From: UBA11346 sp038318565
Lineage (GTDB): Bacteria > Planctomycetota > UBA11346
DNA: 64,000 bases
Assembly: GCA_038318565.1 (NCBI GenBank)
Contig: JBBQCI010000006.1
Coordinates: 1-64,000, forward strand
Direction: 5' to 3'
Both the position numbers and the translations under genes were made by a program. Shown here in pieces: positions 16,714 to 25,807 of the stretch. The notes under the pieces were generated by a model, which was not told the origin of the DNA, made no database searches, and saw only the letters and a list, made by a program, of their open reading frames with translations. How positions within the stretch are numbered: the first letter of the stretch is position 1; each line of letters starts with the position of its first letter.

Positions 16714-17742
16714 ATGCCAGCGACCGTCCCTCGACTGGCTCTGATCGGCTACGGCAATGCTGGACGTTGGATTCATGCGCCGTTGATCGCTGCCACACCA
16801 GGATTGCAGTTAGCTGGCGTATGCAGCCGGGACCCTGATCGTCGGGCCCAGGCGTCAGCGGACTGGTCATGCCGCAGTTGGCAGAATTACGAGAGCGTCC
16901 TGGCCGATCCCGACGTCGACGTGGTGGTGTTGGCGACCCCGACGGCAGCGCACGCAGAGCAGGCCTTGGCTGCATTGGAGTCCGGCAAGCATGTCCTGGT
17001 AGATAAACCGGTATGTCTGGATGTGGCGACGTTGGACCGCCTGGCCGAGGCCGAACGTACCACCGGTCGCAGCCTGACGGTGTTCCACAACCGGCGCTGG
17101 GACGGCGATTTTGCCACCATCAAACGGTTGCTGACTGCAGGGGTTCTTGGTCGTCCCTTGGTCATCGAGATGGCCTGGGGCGCTTATGGTCGCCCTCGTG
17201 GCTGGCGGGCGAATCGTGATGAAGGCGGCGGTCGGGTCTACGATCTTGGCACCCATATGATCGATCAACTCTGCCTGTTGATGCCCTCGGCTCCTCGCCA
17301 GGTGCATGCCCGCATGCACGCGCCACTGCCCGGCATGGAAGTGGAAAGTTTTGCCCACCTGGTGATCGGTTTCGCAGATGGCGCCACTGGCGTGGTCGAG
17401 ACCGGATATATCGCCAGCCTGGACAAGCCACGGTTTCGGGTTGTCGGGCTGGAGAAGTCTTTCGAGAAGCGCGGATTGGATCCGCAGGAACTGGCTCTGC
17501 GCGGCGGTGATGTTGAAGCCGCCCGCGAAGATCCCGACAGCTATGGATGGTTGTCCGACGGGACAACGCGAACCCGGGTCCCGACCGTACACGGGCACTG
17601 GCGCGGACTGTACGAGGAGTTGCGCGAACATCTCAACGGGCATGGGCCGAATCCAGTCACCATCCAGTCGGTTCGGCCTACGGCGGCGATCATCGCAGCT
17701 GCGTTCCGCAGTGTAGCGCGCAGCAGCGTCGAGTCCCTCTAA
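16714..17742 (+). CDS. Gfo/Idh/MocA family oxidoreductase
   Basis: This 342-residue NAD(P)-dependent sugar or polyol dehydrogenase-type protein is cytoplasmic. The N-terminal Rossmann motif ALIGYGNAGRWIHAP (about residues 8-22) lies ahead of the catalytic-region motif GKHVLVDKP (EKP variant). The C-terminal Gfo_Idh_MocA_C domain shows GGGRVYDLGTHMIDQL, with the conserved D...H pair. The ATG at 16714 follows GTGGAGTC, a good ribosome binding site. The substrate is unknown. A perfect bidirectional terminator follows the stop. Confidence 0.9.
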   Translation: MPATVPRLALIGYGNAGRWIHAPLIAATPGLQLAGVCSRDPDRRAQASADWSCRSWQNYESVLADPDVDVVVLATPTAAHAEQALAALESGKHVLVDKPVCLDVATLDRLAEAERTTGRSLTVFHNRRWDGDFATIKRLLTAGVLGRPLVIEMAWGAYGRPRGWRANRDEGGGRVYDLGTHMIDQLCLLMPSAPRQVHARMHAPLPGMEVESFAHLVIGFADGATGVVETGYIASLDKPRFRVVGLEKSFEKRGLDPQELALRGGDVEAAREDPDSYGWLSDGTTRTRVPTVHGHWRGLYEELREHLNGHGPNPVTIQSVRPTAAIIAAAFRSVARSSVESL

Positions 17743-17749
17743 ACAAACA

Positions 17750-17781
17750 GGTCGAGGGCGGGTGAATCCCCGCCCTCGACC
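17750..17781. terminator. Bidirectional hairpin terminator
   Basis: A perfect 13-bp stem (GGTCGAGGGCGGG with CCCGCCCTCGACC) closes over a 6-base loop. It lies between the convergent oxidoreductase and NHL-repeat genes and can serve both; no long T tract is present. Confidence 0.7.
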
Positions 17782-17807
17782 GCTGAGTCAAGCTCGTGTA
17801 ATCGGGT

Positions 17808-18764
17808 TCAGCGCGGACTGAGCTTGGTCAGGCGACCACCGTCGCGCAACCATTCGCCAACGTAGATGTTGCCCTTGCTGTCGCGGGTAATGCCGTGTGG
17901 GCTGATGAATCGACCATCGAGGCGATCCTCCCGCGGCACGCTGGGATAGCCGGCCACGTGCTTGGGCCATTCGCCGGGGCGCATGTCGGGGTGGGCACCG
18001 AGGGTGGCGACAAGCGTGTAGTTCTTGTCCCACACCAGCACCGCGCCGAACAGGTCGGGAATGATGGTGACGTCGCCATGTACGCGCAGGGTGCACGGAT
18101 AGCGCAGGCCGCGCGAGGTGATGGTCTGGCGGTGTTCACCGGTCAGCGACAGTACCTGGACGCGGACATTGGCGCGATCGGCCACCAGCAGGACAGGCTC
18201 GGCCCCGCGTGCGTCGATGCAGATGCCGTGAGGGCAATCGAACTGTCCAGGACCATTGCCCTTCCAGCCTATCGTCTGCAGGTAGCGGCCATCAGCAGCG
18301 TAGCGGTGGATGAGCGAAGCGCCGTAGCCGTCGGTGACGTAGATGTCGCCGTTCGGGGCGATGGCGACGTCCGTGGGACGGTAACCGTTGCCATCGGGAT
18401 AGGCGGCGTGGACTGGACGTTGCAGGGCCAGCAGTTCCGTGCCGTCCAGCGTGCACTTCACCACGGCCTGCAACTCGTAGTCGACGACAAAGAGGAATTC
18501 CAGTCCATCGCGCTTGTCATAGGCCAGGCCATGCGCGCCGCGGGCGAAGCGGTTACCCCAGCCGCGCACGTAGGTGCCCGAGGCATCGAACTCCAGCACG
18601 GCGGGGTGCTTGTCGTCGCCGTTCTGCTGCAGTACCCAGACATGGTCGCGTTGATCGACGGCCATGCCGTGGCAATCTCCGAGCAGAAAGCCGGTTGGCA
18701 GTTTGAACCAGGCATGATCGAAAGCGTAAGCGGTGACGGGCTTGCTCGCGGGTTCAATCTTCAT
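17808..18764 (-). CDS. NHL-repeat beta-propeller protein
   Basis: This 318-residue protein is built of NHL-type repeats. Examples are GDCHGMAVDQRDHVWVLQQ, YRPTDVAIAPNGDIYVTDG, GPGQFDCPHGICIDARG and the final FISPHGITRDSKGNIYVGEW, about six blades. NHL propellers bind partners or substrates; related forms include peptidyl-alpha-hydroxyglycine lyase-like proteins and many secreted planctomycete proteins. The ATG at 18764 was chosen because the first repeat begins soon after and an upstream extension would run across the kdsA promoter region. No clear signal peptide. TATAGAT lies 8-14 bases upstream, a possible -10 giving a nearly leaderless mRNA. Confidence 0.85.
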   Translation of the reverse strand: MKIEPASKPVTAYAFDHAWFKLPTGFLLGDCHGMAVDQRDHVWVLQQNGDDKHPAVLEFDASGTYVRGWGNRFARGAHGLAYDKRDGLEFLFVVDYELQAVVKCTLDGTELLALQRPVHAAYPDGNGYRPTDVAIAPNGDIYVTDGYGASLIHRYAADGRYLQTIGWKGNGPGQFDCPHGICIDARGAEPVLLVADRANVRVQVLSLTGEHRQTITSRGLRYPCTLRVHGDVTIIPDLFGAVLVWDKNYTLVATLGAHPDMRPGEWPKHVAGYPSVPREDRLDGRFISPHGITRDSKGNIYVGEWLRDGGRLTKLSPR

Positions 18765-18894
18765 TGACGGATCTATAGAAGGTTGACAGAACTGGTCACC
18801 AGGGGCCTTGCGAACCTTGGACAGGGCTGGCCGGCGGCTGACCGCCACTGTCCAGCCTGTGGCATTGCCAAGTCGCACGACATCATCCCGGCCC

Positions 18895-19740
18895 ATGAAG
18901 ATCGCCCCTGTCGTCATCTCCAAGACCATCTCCATCGGTGGCCCGCTGCCGGTCATGATCATGGGGCCGTGCGTCATTGAGAGCGAACGCCACTGCCTGA
19001 AGATGGCAGCGATCGTCAAGGTCGCTGCCGCCAAGGCTGGCCTGCCAGTGATCTTCAAGGCGAGCTTCGACAAGGCCAATCGTACCAGCCATGCGTCCTT
19101 TCGTGGTCAGGGTCTGACCGATGGACTGGCCGTGCTGGCCCGGGTAAAACGAGAGTTCGGCATGCCGGTGACCACGGACGTGCACGAGCGCGAGCAGGTG
19201 GCAGCTCTCGCCGAGGTGGTGGATCTCATCCAGGTCCCCGCCTTCCTTTGCCGTCAGACCGACCTGGTTGAAGCCTGCGCCCGTTCAGGAGTGGCGACTT
19301 CGATCAAGAAGGGGCAATTCCTCGCTCCGCAGGACTGCGGCAACATCGTCAGCAAGTTCCGTCATGCCGGCGGTCGCGGGCCGATCCTGATCGAGCGCGG
19401 TTCGTCGTTTGGCTACAACACCCTGGTGACTGATTTCCGCGCGCTGCCGATCATGCGCAGCCTGGGTGTGCCGGTGATCTTTGACGCCACCCACAGCGTG
19501 CAGATGCCTGGCGGCCAGGGCACGACCAGTGGCGGGGCGGGACACTTTGCGCCGATGCTGATGCGTGCCGCCATGGCGGTGGGTGTAGAGGGCATTTTCT
19601 TAGAAACCCACGACCGTCCGAAGCAGGCCATGTCGGATGGCCCCAACATGATTCCAGCCAAGCACCTGGGCAAGGTCCTGGGGGATATCGTGGCGCTCCA
19701 TCAGCTGCTAGGCCGCCCCGCCCCGCCCCAACCGTTCTGA
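18895..19740 (+). CDS. kdsA: KDO-8-phosphate synthase
   Basis: KdsA condenses phosphoenolpyruvate with arabinose-5-phosphate to give 3-deoxy-D-manno-octulosonate-8-phosphate, the precursor of KDO in lipopolysaccharide. The 281-residue product shows the class I DAHP/KDO8P synthase features GPCVIES, FKASFDKANRTS, TDVHE, IQVPAFLCRQTDLV, KKGQFLAP and DATHSVQMPGGQ. Its presence supports an LPS-bearing outer membrane. It is not beside kdsB or CTP synthase here; it is followed by a gene of unknown function. Confidence 0.96.
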   Translation: MKIAPVVISKTISIGGPLPVMIMGPCVIESERHCLKMAAIVKVAAAKAGLPVIFKASFDKANRTSHASFRGQGLTDGLAVLARVKREFGMPVTTDVHEREQVAALAEVVDLIQVPAFLCRQTDLVEACARSGVATSIKKGQFLAPQDCGNIVSKFRHAGGRGPILIERGSSFGYNTLVTDFRALPIMRSLGVPVIFDATHSVQMPGGQGTTSGGAGHFAPMLMRAAMAVGVEGIFLETHDRPKQAMSDGPNMIPAKHLGKVLGDIVALHQLLGRPAPPQPF

Positions 19741-19778
19741 TTGTCAGCGTCCGACCCTCGGCCGTCGTACCACTCGGT

Positions 19779-21899
19779 ATGAGGATCCTGGCTGCGCTTG
19801 TTTGTAGTGCCGTGTTGTTTGCCGGTGAAGCCGATCCGAAGGCTCAGGCCAAGGCGGTATGGACCGCAGCGGCCAAATCCGGCGACGTGTGGACCTGCCT
19901 CCAGGTCGAAGCGTGGGGCCGCAAGGTGAAGGCCGGTTTCCGACAAGGCTCCATTCTAGGCGAGTCCGTCATCATCGGGGATCCGTTGATGGCTGTGCCT
20001 GAAGCCGTGGAGTTTACCCACGATGGTGTCGATCGCGTCATTACCAGCAGTCATGGTTGGCTGCGGGTGTGGGCTCCTGACGGCCGACCACTGCAGCCAG
20101 CGGTCAACATCGGATTGGCTGGCTGGCAGAAGGTGGTCGGATTTGGTGGTGCGGTCATCGCGGCAGTGGAGCGTCACCGGTCGGCAGCTACGGGTGAAGC
20201 CATCATAGATGCGGGTTCCTTCCGGATCATTGATGGGTTCCGTCTGACCGGCATGCAGCTTGCTCTGTCAGCCCTGCAGTCCGTCAACGGTAGGCCGTCT
20301 GTAGCAGATGACGGTTCGGCGGTAGCGTGCGAGATTCATACGTCCGATGCGGTAACCGGTGCAACTACGCTGGCTGTTCATGTAGTGAATGCGGCGAAGG
20401 TCCAACGGGTGTTGCCGGGTGTACGCTTGGAAGGCGTCGGTCGGCAGGCCTCTTGGCTTTGTCTACGCGATACGACTGGGCGTTTCCTGTTGGCCGGCGA
20501 ACGACGGACCGACTACTTGTCCAGTCCTTCCGGCAGTTCGTTCGCAGAGGGTCCGGGACTGGCAGCGTGCGTAGTCAAAAAGGTGTTGATGCTAGTCGGT
20601 TTGGATGGATCAATGAAACCTATAGCGGGTGGTCCGGCTATCGGTGGAGATCCCTTCATCGCCTCGGTTGGTGGATGGTTGGTGGTCGGCAGTGGGAATG
20701 GAGCAAAGATGATTTCACAGGGGGACCTGCTCGGAGAGAACGCCGGTGTCGAGGTGGATCAGCCTCCAACCATCGCCCTGTGGCGATGGTCCGACCTCGC
20801 CAAGGATCCAGCGGCCAAGCCACTGGCCATCGAACTTGGACGCTGTTCCATAGCCTCCGATAAATCGGCTGCAATCTGGGTCTGGGTAGGCAGTCAGGTC
20901 GACTGCCTGGATCTCTCGGGCAACATGCCGAAACGTGAACCACAGGCCACATCAACCAAGCCGATCGGCTGGGTATCTACAAACTTCGTCTGCATGCACA
21001 TCCGTAACGACGATGGAAGTTCGGTCTTGTACGACCAGGAACGCCGCGAGGTGTGGTCCGGTGCCTGTACTAACATCGAGCTGACAAGACGGGATCTCGC
21101 CTTGGTGACACGGACCGAAGCCGCCGGTATGTCGTATGCCCTGGTGCGCCTGGCTCCGGATCCTGCCCTACGTCAGGAGATCCGTCTGGGCCTGCCGCCG
21201 CAGGAGCAACGTCTAGTCGTCTCGTACACCGCTCCAGACCAGGTCGTGGCTAGCGCCGACAGCAGCTGGTGGCGGCTGGTTGGATTCGATGGCAAAGTCC
21301 AGCAGACCGGCCGTGAAGCCGGTCCCAAGGCCGTCTCGCCACCAGACATCGAACCCTTGGGTTGGTACGACCCCCATGGCGCATTCTATAGTCTGCGTTG
21401 CCGATTGGTGGCCAAAGCGACCGGACCCGATGAGGACCGTGCGGGCCAGTTCGATCTGCGCGATGCGTGGCGTAGTGGACAGACCATCGTACTCCTCGAG
21501 CGTCAGGGCCAGGTGCTGGTGTCGGGTCGCAAGCGAGGTGAATGGATCGACCTCGGCAATGTCCCAGAGGCTGACCGCATCGCGTTGGCGAGTGGCCAGT
21601 TGGCGCTCGTCCAAGGGCATGGCGAGGAAACCCGAGTGCTCGCGACCATCGATTCCGGTCCCAAGCTCAACATGAAGCCTGTGGCTGAAAAGCTGGCCGA
21701 ACTCCCCCCAGGAGCCTGGCGCATTGATCGTCGCAACCAATTCTCCCCGCCCCGTGGCAAACAGGCGGAATGGGACACTGAACGTCTCGGCTGGCAGCCG
21801 ATGCGGCTGCGCAGTCCGGAAGGCGGCAACATGCTAGTGGTCACGCGGTCCGTTGTGATCGACCTGACCCCCGAGGCGGCCAGGTTGGTCAGCAAATAG
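19779..21899 (+). CDS. Large secreted protein of unknown function
   Basis: I do not recognise this 706-residue protein. It has a short signal peptide (MRILAALVCSAVLFAGEAD) and then a long strand-rich body with repeated aromatic/Gly motifs: VDRVITSSHGWLRVWAPDGRPL, DSSWWRLVGFDGKVQQTG and GQVLVSGRKRGEWIDLG. These suggest a WD/PQQ-like beta-propeller, but no clear repeat signature can be scored by eye. No transmembrane segment follows the signal, so a periplasmic or surface location is likely. It ends one base before trmO starts. Confidence 0.7.
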   Translation: MRILAALVCSAVLFAGEADPKAQAKAVWTAAAKSGDVWTCLQVEAWGRKVKAGFRQGSILGESVIIGDPLMAVPEAVEFTHDGVDRVITSSHGWLRVWAPDGRPLQPAVNIGLAGWQKVVGFGGAVIAAVERHRSAATGEAIIDAGSFRIIDGFRLTGMQLALSALQSVNGRPSVADDGSAVACEIHTSDAVTGATTLAVHVVNAAKVQRVLPGVRLEGVGRQASWLCLRDTTGRFLLAGERRTDYLSSPSGSSFAEGPGLAACVVKKVLMLVGLDGSMKPIAGGPAIGGDPFIASVGGWLVVGSGNGAKMISQGDLLGENAGVEVDQPPTIALWRWSDLAKDPAAKPLAIELGRCSIASDKSAAIWVWVGSQVDCLDLSGNMPKREPQATSTKPIGWVSTNFVCMHIRNDDGSSVLYDQERREVWSGACTNIELTRRDLALVTRTEAAGMSYALVRLAPDPALRQEIRLGLPPQEQRLVVSYTAPDQVVASADSSWWRLVGFDGKVQQTGREAGPKAVSPPDIEPLGWYDPHGAFYSLRCRLVAKATGPDEDRAGQFDLRDAWRSGQTIVLLERQGQVLVSGRKRGEWIDLGNVPEADRIALASGQLALVQGHGEETRVLATIDSGPKLNMKPVAEKLAELPPGAWRIDRRNQFSPPRGKQAEWDTERLGWQPMRLRSPEGGNMLVVTRSVVIDLTPEAARLVSK

Positions 21900-21900
21900 C

Positions 21901-22437
21901 ATGTCGGGACCGGTGCCTGCATCGCGCGGCACCAGACTGCCCGCATATGATCTGCCGGCCGACGCTGCGTACCAACTGCGGCCCATCGGCGTAGTCAGAT
22001 CACCGTGGAAAATGCGCACAGAAGCCCCGCGCCAAGGGACGGTGGATCCGCAGGCCCAGGCCTGCATCGTGCTGCGTCCAGGTCTGCAGAATACGCTGAA
22101 GGATCTGGCTGGCTTCGACCGGCTGTGGGTTCTTGCTTGGTTCCATTGGTCTCGTGGCTGGAATCAGCAGCTGGTGCCGCCGCGCGATACGGTGAAACGC
22201 GGCGTGTTCGCGACGCGCAGTCCCGATCGGCCAAATGCGCTTGGACTGAGCTGCGTTGCCATAGAGCGCGTACATGGCTGCCGGGTGTGGGTGCGTGGGC
22301 ACGATCTGCTCGATGGCACGCCGGTGCTGGATCTCAAACCCTACATTTCCGACTACGACGCGTTCCCGGCTGCCGCCCGCGGTTGGTTGGACGGCCTCAC
22401 CGAGCCGGGTCCGGATCACCGCCTGCCGGACGGTTGA
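21901..22437 (+). CDS. trmO: tRNA m6t6A37 methyltransferase TrmO/TsaA family
   Basis: This 178-residue protein has the TsaA/TrmO (VirR-like) fold. TrmO methylates N6 of t6A at position 37 of tRNA-Thr using S-adenosylmethionine. Recognisable parts are LRPIGVVRSPW near residues 26-36, LKDLAGFDRLWVLAWFHWSRG (about 64-84), and the diagnostic FATRSPDRPNALGLS (about 103-117) followed by DLLDGTPVLDLKPYI. The last 41 bp overlap the end of the convergent ligase-like gene. Confidence 0.88.
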   Translation: MSGPVPASRGTRLPAYDLPADAAYQLRPIGVVRSPWKMRTEAPRQGTVDPQAQACIVLRPGLQNTLKDLAGFDRLWVLAWFHWSRGWNQQLVPPRDTVKRGVFATRSPDRPNALGLSCVAIERVHGCRVWVRGHDLLDGTPVLDLKPYISDYDAFPAAARGWLDGLTEPGPDHRLPDG

Positions 22438-24106
22438 GTTCGGCCGCGAGGGCGTCCAGAGCTGCGCCATTGACCGGATTGCGCCGGATGTGACCGAGGA
22501 GATCGGCGGCACGTGCTCGGGCTGCAGCAGCGGCGGCGACCAGCGACGGATCTGCGCTGCCACCAGCAATGCGTCTGCGCGCCAAGATCAAACCACCGGC
22601 CTCGCCGGGATTGCGTCGGAGATGTGCCGCCAAAGCGGCATCTGACTCGGCAAGTCGACCAAGCCGCCCCAGGCAGCGGGCCCGTCGTTCATCAAGGTTG
22701 TCGAGTGGGCCAAGCCGCGCGCGTAGCTGGTCCAGTTCGGCGATATCATCCACGGGGCGGCTAGTGAGGCGTGCTGTTGATCGGGTTTCGATGCCGACCG
22801 GTCCGCCACCATCGGCGGCCAGTTCGCGGACAATCATGGTGGTCAAAGCCAGGGCGCAGACCGCTGGCAAAGCACGGATCCAGGGCGTCACGACCATCGG
22901 GCGCTGGCTGCCCGCCACTGCCCACGAGAGTCCAGCCAGTACGGCGAGACAGAGCAGTCCGCCGGGCTGCGACAGGTGTGATTCGATCATCGACAGTACA
23001 CCCGCGGTGCACCAGCCAGCAAGCAGAGCGGCTACCGCTGGTTCGTCACGTCGATGCCACAGCGGACGCAGGGTTGCCAGCAGGGCCCAGCCGAGCAGAG
23101 CAGCCAATACCAGACCGCCATCGCTGAGAATCTGCAGTGGCTCGCAATGGGCGTGGGCGGCATAGCTGGGAACGGTCAGCCACAAGGCCGCATAGGAGGA
23201 CTGTTCGGGGAGCGTAGCGATGATGGCTGCCGGCCCGTGTCCGATCAGCGCAGCCGCCCCGCTGAGCGATTCGAACGTACCACGCCAGATGTGTACACGT
23301 TGGGCCGAGCCAGCACCAAGACTCGAAGGGTCGGCCCAGCCGAATACCGGCACGAGCCAGGCGATCACCACGGCACTACCTCCGGCGATCAGCAATGGCC
23401 CATGCCAGGCGCGCGGAGCTTTCAGAACCAGCACGCTCGCCAGTGCGGCCAGCCCGCCGAACCACACTGCCCGGCAGGGATCCCCGCCCAGCCAGCCGCC
23501 AGCGAGAATGCCGGCGCATCCAGCGGTGGCGATCGCCCACAGCCACCAGCGCAAGCCACCGTCAGCGAGGAATCTGGACAGACCCAACGCGACCAAGGGT
23601 AGCGCAGCCCCGACCGCGAAGTTGACGTTGCCGAAGGGCGCTTCGCGGTGGATGCGCAGGATCTCGCCGACTTCATGATATTGGGTCAGGGCGGTCATCG
23701 CCAGGATGCCGGTGCCTGCCAGTCCGGCAGCGGCGATCAGGCGACCGGCATCACCGTGAGCTGCCCATCGAGCGAGGGCAAGGGCGGTGGCACAAGCAGC
23801 GGCGCGTTCGATCAGCCAGATCGTCCCGGGTTCGCGAACCGGGGCCCACAACAGGGCCACTGCCTGCCAGGCACAGGCCAGCAGCAGGGGAAACGCGGCG
23901 GCCGGCAGCGAGATGGTGCGCACGGCCCAGACCGCAGCGACACTGCCAGCGAGCAGCACGACATCCGCGGAACGGCCGATCTCGATGCCCGGATGCAAGC
24001 CAGCCGCCCACCAATACAGCCAGCAGCACGGGATCAGCAGTAGCGGCAGGCTAGCAATCCACAGGGCCGGACGACCGGGTAACCGGGCGACCGGGCCGTC
24101 AATCAT
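22397..24106 (-). CDS. O-antigen ligase/polymerase-like membrane protein
   Basis: This protein of about 569 residues has ten to twelve hydrophobic segments in its first 430 residues. A Wzy_C-like central loop holds GSAQRVHIWRGTFESLSG, then IGHGPAAI, LTVPSYAAHAHCEPLQILSDGG and GLVLAALLG. The H-x-E and R...W..G pattern is typical of O-antigen ligase/polymerase (PF04932) proteins. The C-terminal 130 residues are helical and TPR-like (LGRLGRLAESDAALAAHLRRNP). Its ATG at 24106 overlaps the AAA ATPase stop (ATGA), so it is translated with that gene. The substrate is not evident; no glycan cluster surrounds it. Confidence 0.75.
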   Translation of the reverse strand: MIDGPVARLPGRPALWIASLPLLLIPCCWLYWWAAGLHPGIEIGRSADVVLLAGSVAAVWAVRTISLPAAAFPLLLACAWQAVALLWAPVREPGTIWLIERAAACATALALARWAAHGDAGRLIAAAGLAGTGILAMTALTQYHEVGEILRIHREAPFGNVNFAVGAALPLVALGLSRFLADGGLRWWLWAIATAGCAGILAGGWLGGDPCRAVWFGGLAALASVLVLKAPRAWHGPLLIAGGSAVVIAWLVPVFGWADPSSLGAGSAQRVHIWRGTFESLSGAAALIGHGPAAIIATLPEQSSYAALWLTVPSYAAHAHCEPLQILSDGGLVLAALLGWALLATLRPLWHRRDEPAVAALLAGWCTAGVLSMIESHLSQPGGLLCLAVLAGLSWAVAGSQRPMVVTPWIRALPAVCALALTTMIVRELAADGGGPVGIETRSTARLTSRPVDDIAELDQLRARLGPLDNLDERRARCLGRLGRLAESDAALAAHLRRNPGEAGGLILARRRIAGGSADPSLVAAAAAARARAADLLGHIRRNPVNGAALDALAAELNRPAGGDPDPAR

Positions 24107-25785
24107 CTGAAGCTCTCCGGGACGAAAGCGGCGTCGCTCGCTTCGGCAATCGCGATGTCGATCTGGAATTGCATGGTCTGCTTGGGGACCGGCGGACGCC
24201 AGTCCTTTAGGCAGGATTCCACCGAGGTCAGCGCGTCGGTGTTTTCGACCCGGTGTACACGATAGGCTTTGACCGCGATAGCTTCGGCGGCGCCCGGCGT
24301 CAGCCAGATCGGGATGAGCATCCGCGTTGCCGCGGTCGGTGCGTCTGGCAGTTCGAGGCCGCGGCGTTTGCACAGTGAGCGGATCAGCGCCCAGCTCTCG
24401 TCGGCGTTGGCGGTCGGCAGCAGGGGGATCTTGACGTCGACGCGTCCTGGGCGTTTCAGATCGACTTCGATCAGATCGGGTCGGCTGCTGGCGAGGATCC
24501 ACACCGTGCGGCCGCGGTTCTTCGTCTCGCTCATCTCCTGGGCGAGCATCGCGTAGACCCGCCCGCCGATGCCACCGTCGCTGCCGCCCGATTCGCGCTT
24601 GCCCAGCGACTGGTCGGCCTCGTCGACGAAGACGTAACAGCGCCCGAGCGCGCGGACCAGGCGGAAGATCTTCTCCAGGTTGCCCTCGGTCGAGCCCACC
24701 CACTTGTCGCGGAAGTTCTTCAGCTTGACGACCGGCACGCCGGCTTCACCGGCCAGGCATTCAACTGTGTACGTTTTGCCGGTGCCGACCGGGCCGCAGA
24801 TCAGGTACCCCATCGGCAGGGCCTGCAGATCGTCCTGGCGCCACAAGGCGAGGTCCTGGCGCAGCCACGCCTTCACGCGATCCATGCCGGCGAGATCATC
24901 GAGCGTCTTCTTCGATTCGATGAATTCGATAAGGCCGCCGCTGTCGGCCTCGATCAGGCGCTTTTTCACATCGCCCAAGTCGCGCTCGGTGATCGGCTCC
25001 TGACGATGCTGGCGGGTGCGCACCAGACTGTCCACCGAAGCCAGAGTTGCGCCGGCTAGGGCGCGGGCTGGCCGGGCCAGATCGCTGCCGAATGGGGCGA
25101 GGGCGAGCGGGCACTTGCGCACCAGTTCGCGCAGCGCCGCTTCGATCCCGGCGGCATCCGGAAGAGGCACCTGGACCACGCGCGCGCGGGGATTGGTCGC
25201 GACCAGCACGTGCAGGTCAGCGAGCGCTTCGGTGACCAGGAAGGACGCTAGGCTGTGGCCGGAAAGCAGGCCATCGCTGGCCCAATCGCGCATCAGCACG
25301 GCGACGGCGGCGATGTCTGCACTGCTCCAGCCTTGGGTCGCCGGGGCGACCAGCTGGGCGCCAGAGACGACGAAGGCGACTTGCGGACTCTTCTGTCCAA
25401 GCTGCGCCAGGTTGGCCGTGTAGCGGGCGTAATAGGTCAGCCATTCGATCGCCTGGCGCGGTTGCTTTGGCAGGGTCTGGTCCTGCTTCCAGTGCGGCCA
25501 GGCGGCGAAGGCGTCGCCGCCCTTGGCCACCCGCACGCCGTTGCCGACATCGTACGTCAGCACTACGTCGAAGCGGGCGAGCAGCGCCGAGGCGATATAT
25601 TCGATCAGCGTGCCGCTTTCCGAGGAGGTCCCCTTGGGCACCGGGAATCGATCGGCGACATTGCCATGCAGGATGAACTGACTGCACGAGCCGCTCTCGT
25701 AGCCGAGCGCGATCTCCTCGGCCCAGGTCGGACGGGGCTGACGGGGCGAGGCGGCGGGCTGACGTGGAGCAATGGCATCGGTCAT
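24103..25785 (-). CDS. AAA ATPase, Ycf46/Vps4-like, two-lobed
   Basis: This is a 560-residue cytoplasmic AAA protein. Residues 20-260 form a degenerate ATPase-like domain (FILHGNVADRF near 37-47, no Walker A). The C-terminal half is an active AAA module: linker GLIEFIESKKTLDDLAGMD, Walker A GPVGTGKT (331-338), Walker B YVFVDEAD (384-391), sensor 1 LASSRPD (431-437) and arginine finger RPGRVD (445-450). The layout resembles Ycf46. The start at 25785 excludes an upstream extension that runs into the next gene. It sits 22 bp after the membrane coiled-coil gene and overlaps the ligase-like gene. It may disassemble or remodel PspA-like polymers, as Vps4 does for ESCRT-III; this is inferred. Confidence 0.85.
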   Translation of the reverse strand: MTDAIAPRQPAASPRQPRPTWAEEIALGYESGSCSQFILHGNVADRFPVPKGTSSESGTLIEYIASALLARFDVVLTYDVGNGVRVAKGGDAFAAWPHWKQDQTLPKQPRQAIEWLTYYARYTANLAQLGQKSPQVAFVVSGAQLVAPATQGWSSADIAAVAVLMRDWASDGLLSGHSLASFLVTEALADLHVLVATNPRARVVQVPLPDAAGIEAALRELVRKCPLALAPFGSDLARPARALAGATLASVDSLVRTRQHRQEPITERDLGDVKKRLIEADSGGLIEFIESKKTLDDLAGMDRVKAWLRQDLALWRQDDLQALPMGYLICGPVGTGKTYTVECLAGEAGVPVVKLKNFRDKWVGSTEGNLEKIFRLVRALGRCYVFVDEADQSLGKRESGGSDGGIGGRVYAMLAQEMSETKNRGRTVWILASSRPDLIEVDLKRPGRVDVKIPLLPTANADESWALIRSLCKRRGLELPDAPTAATRMLIPIWLTPGAAEAIAVKAYRVHRVENTDALTSVESCLKDWRPPVPKQTMQFQIDIAIAEASDAAFVPESFR

Positions 25786-25807
25786 GGAGCTGTCCGGGGT
25801 CCGGGAG

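Noticed and set aside
18783..18810. TTGACA promoter for kdsA
   Set aside because: The -35 hexamer is exact, but no -10-like sequence lies 16-18 bases downstream (CCTTGC).
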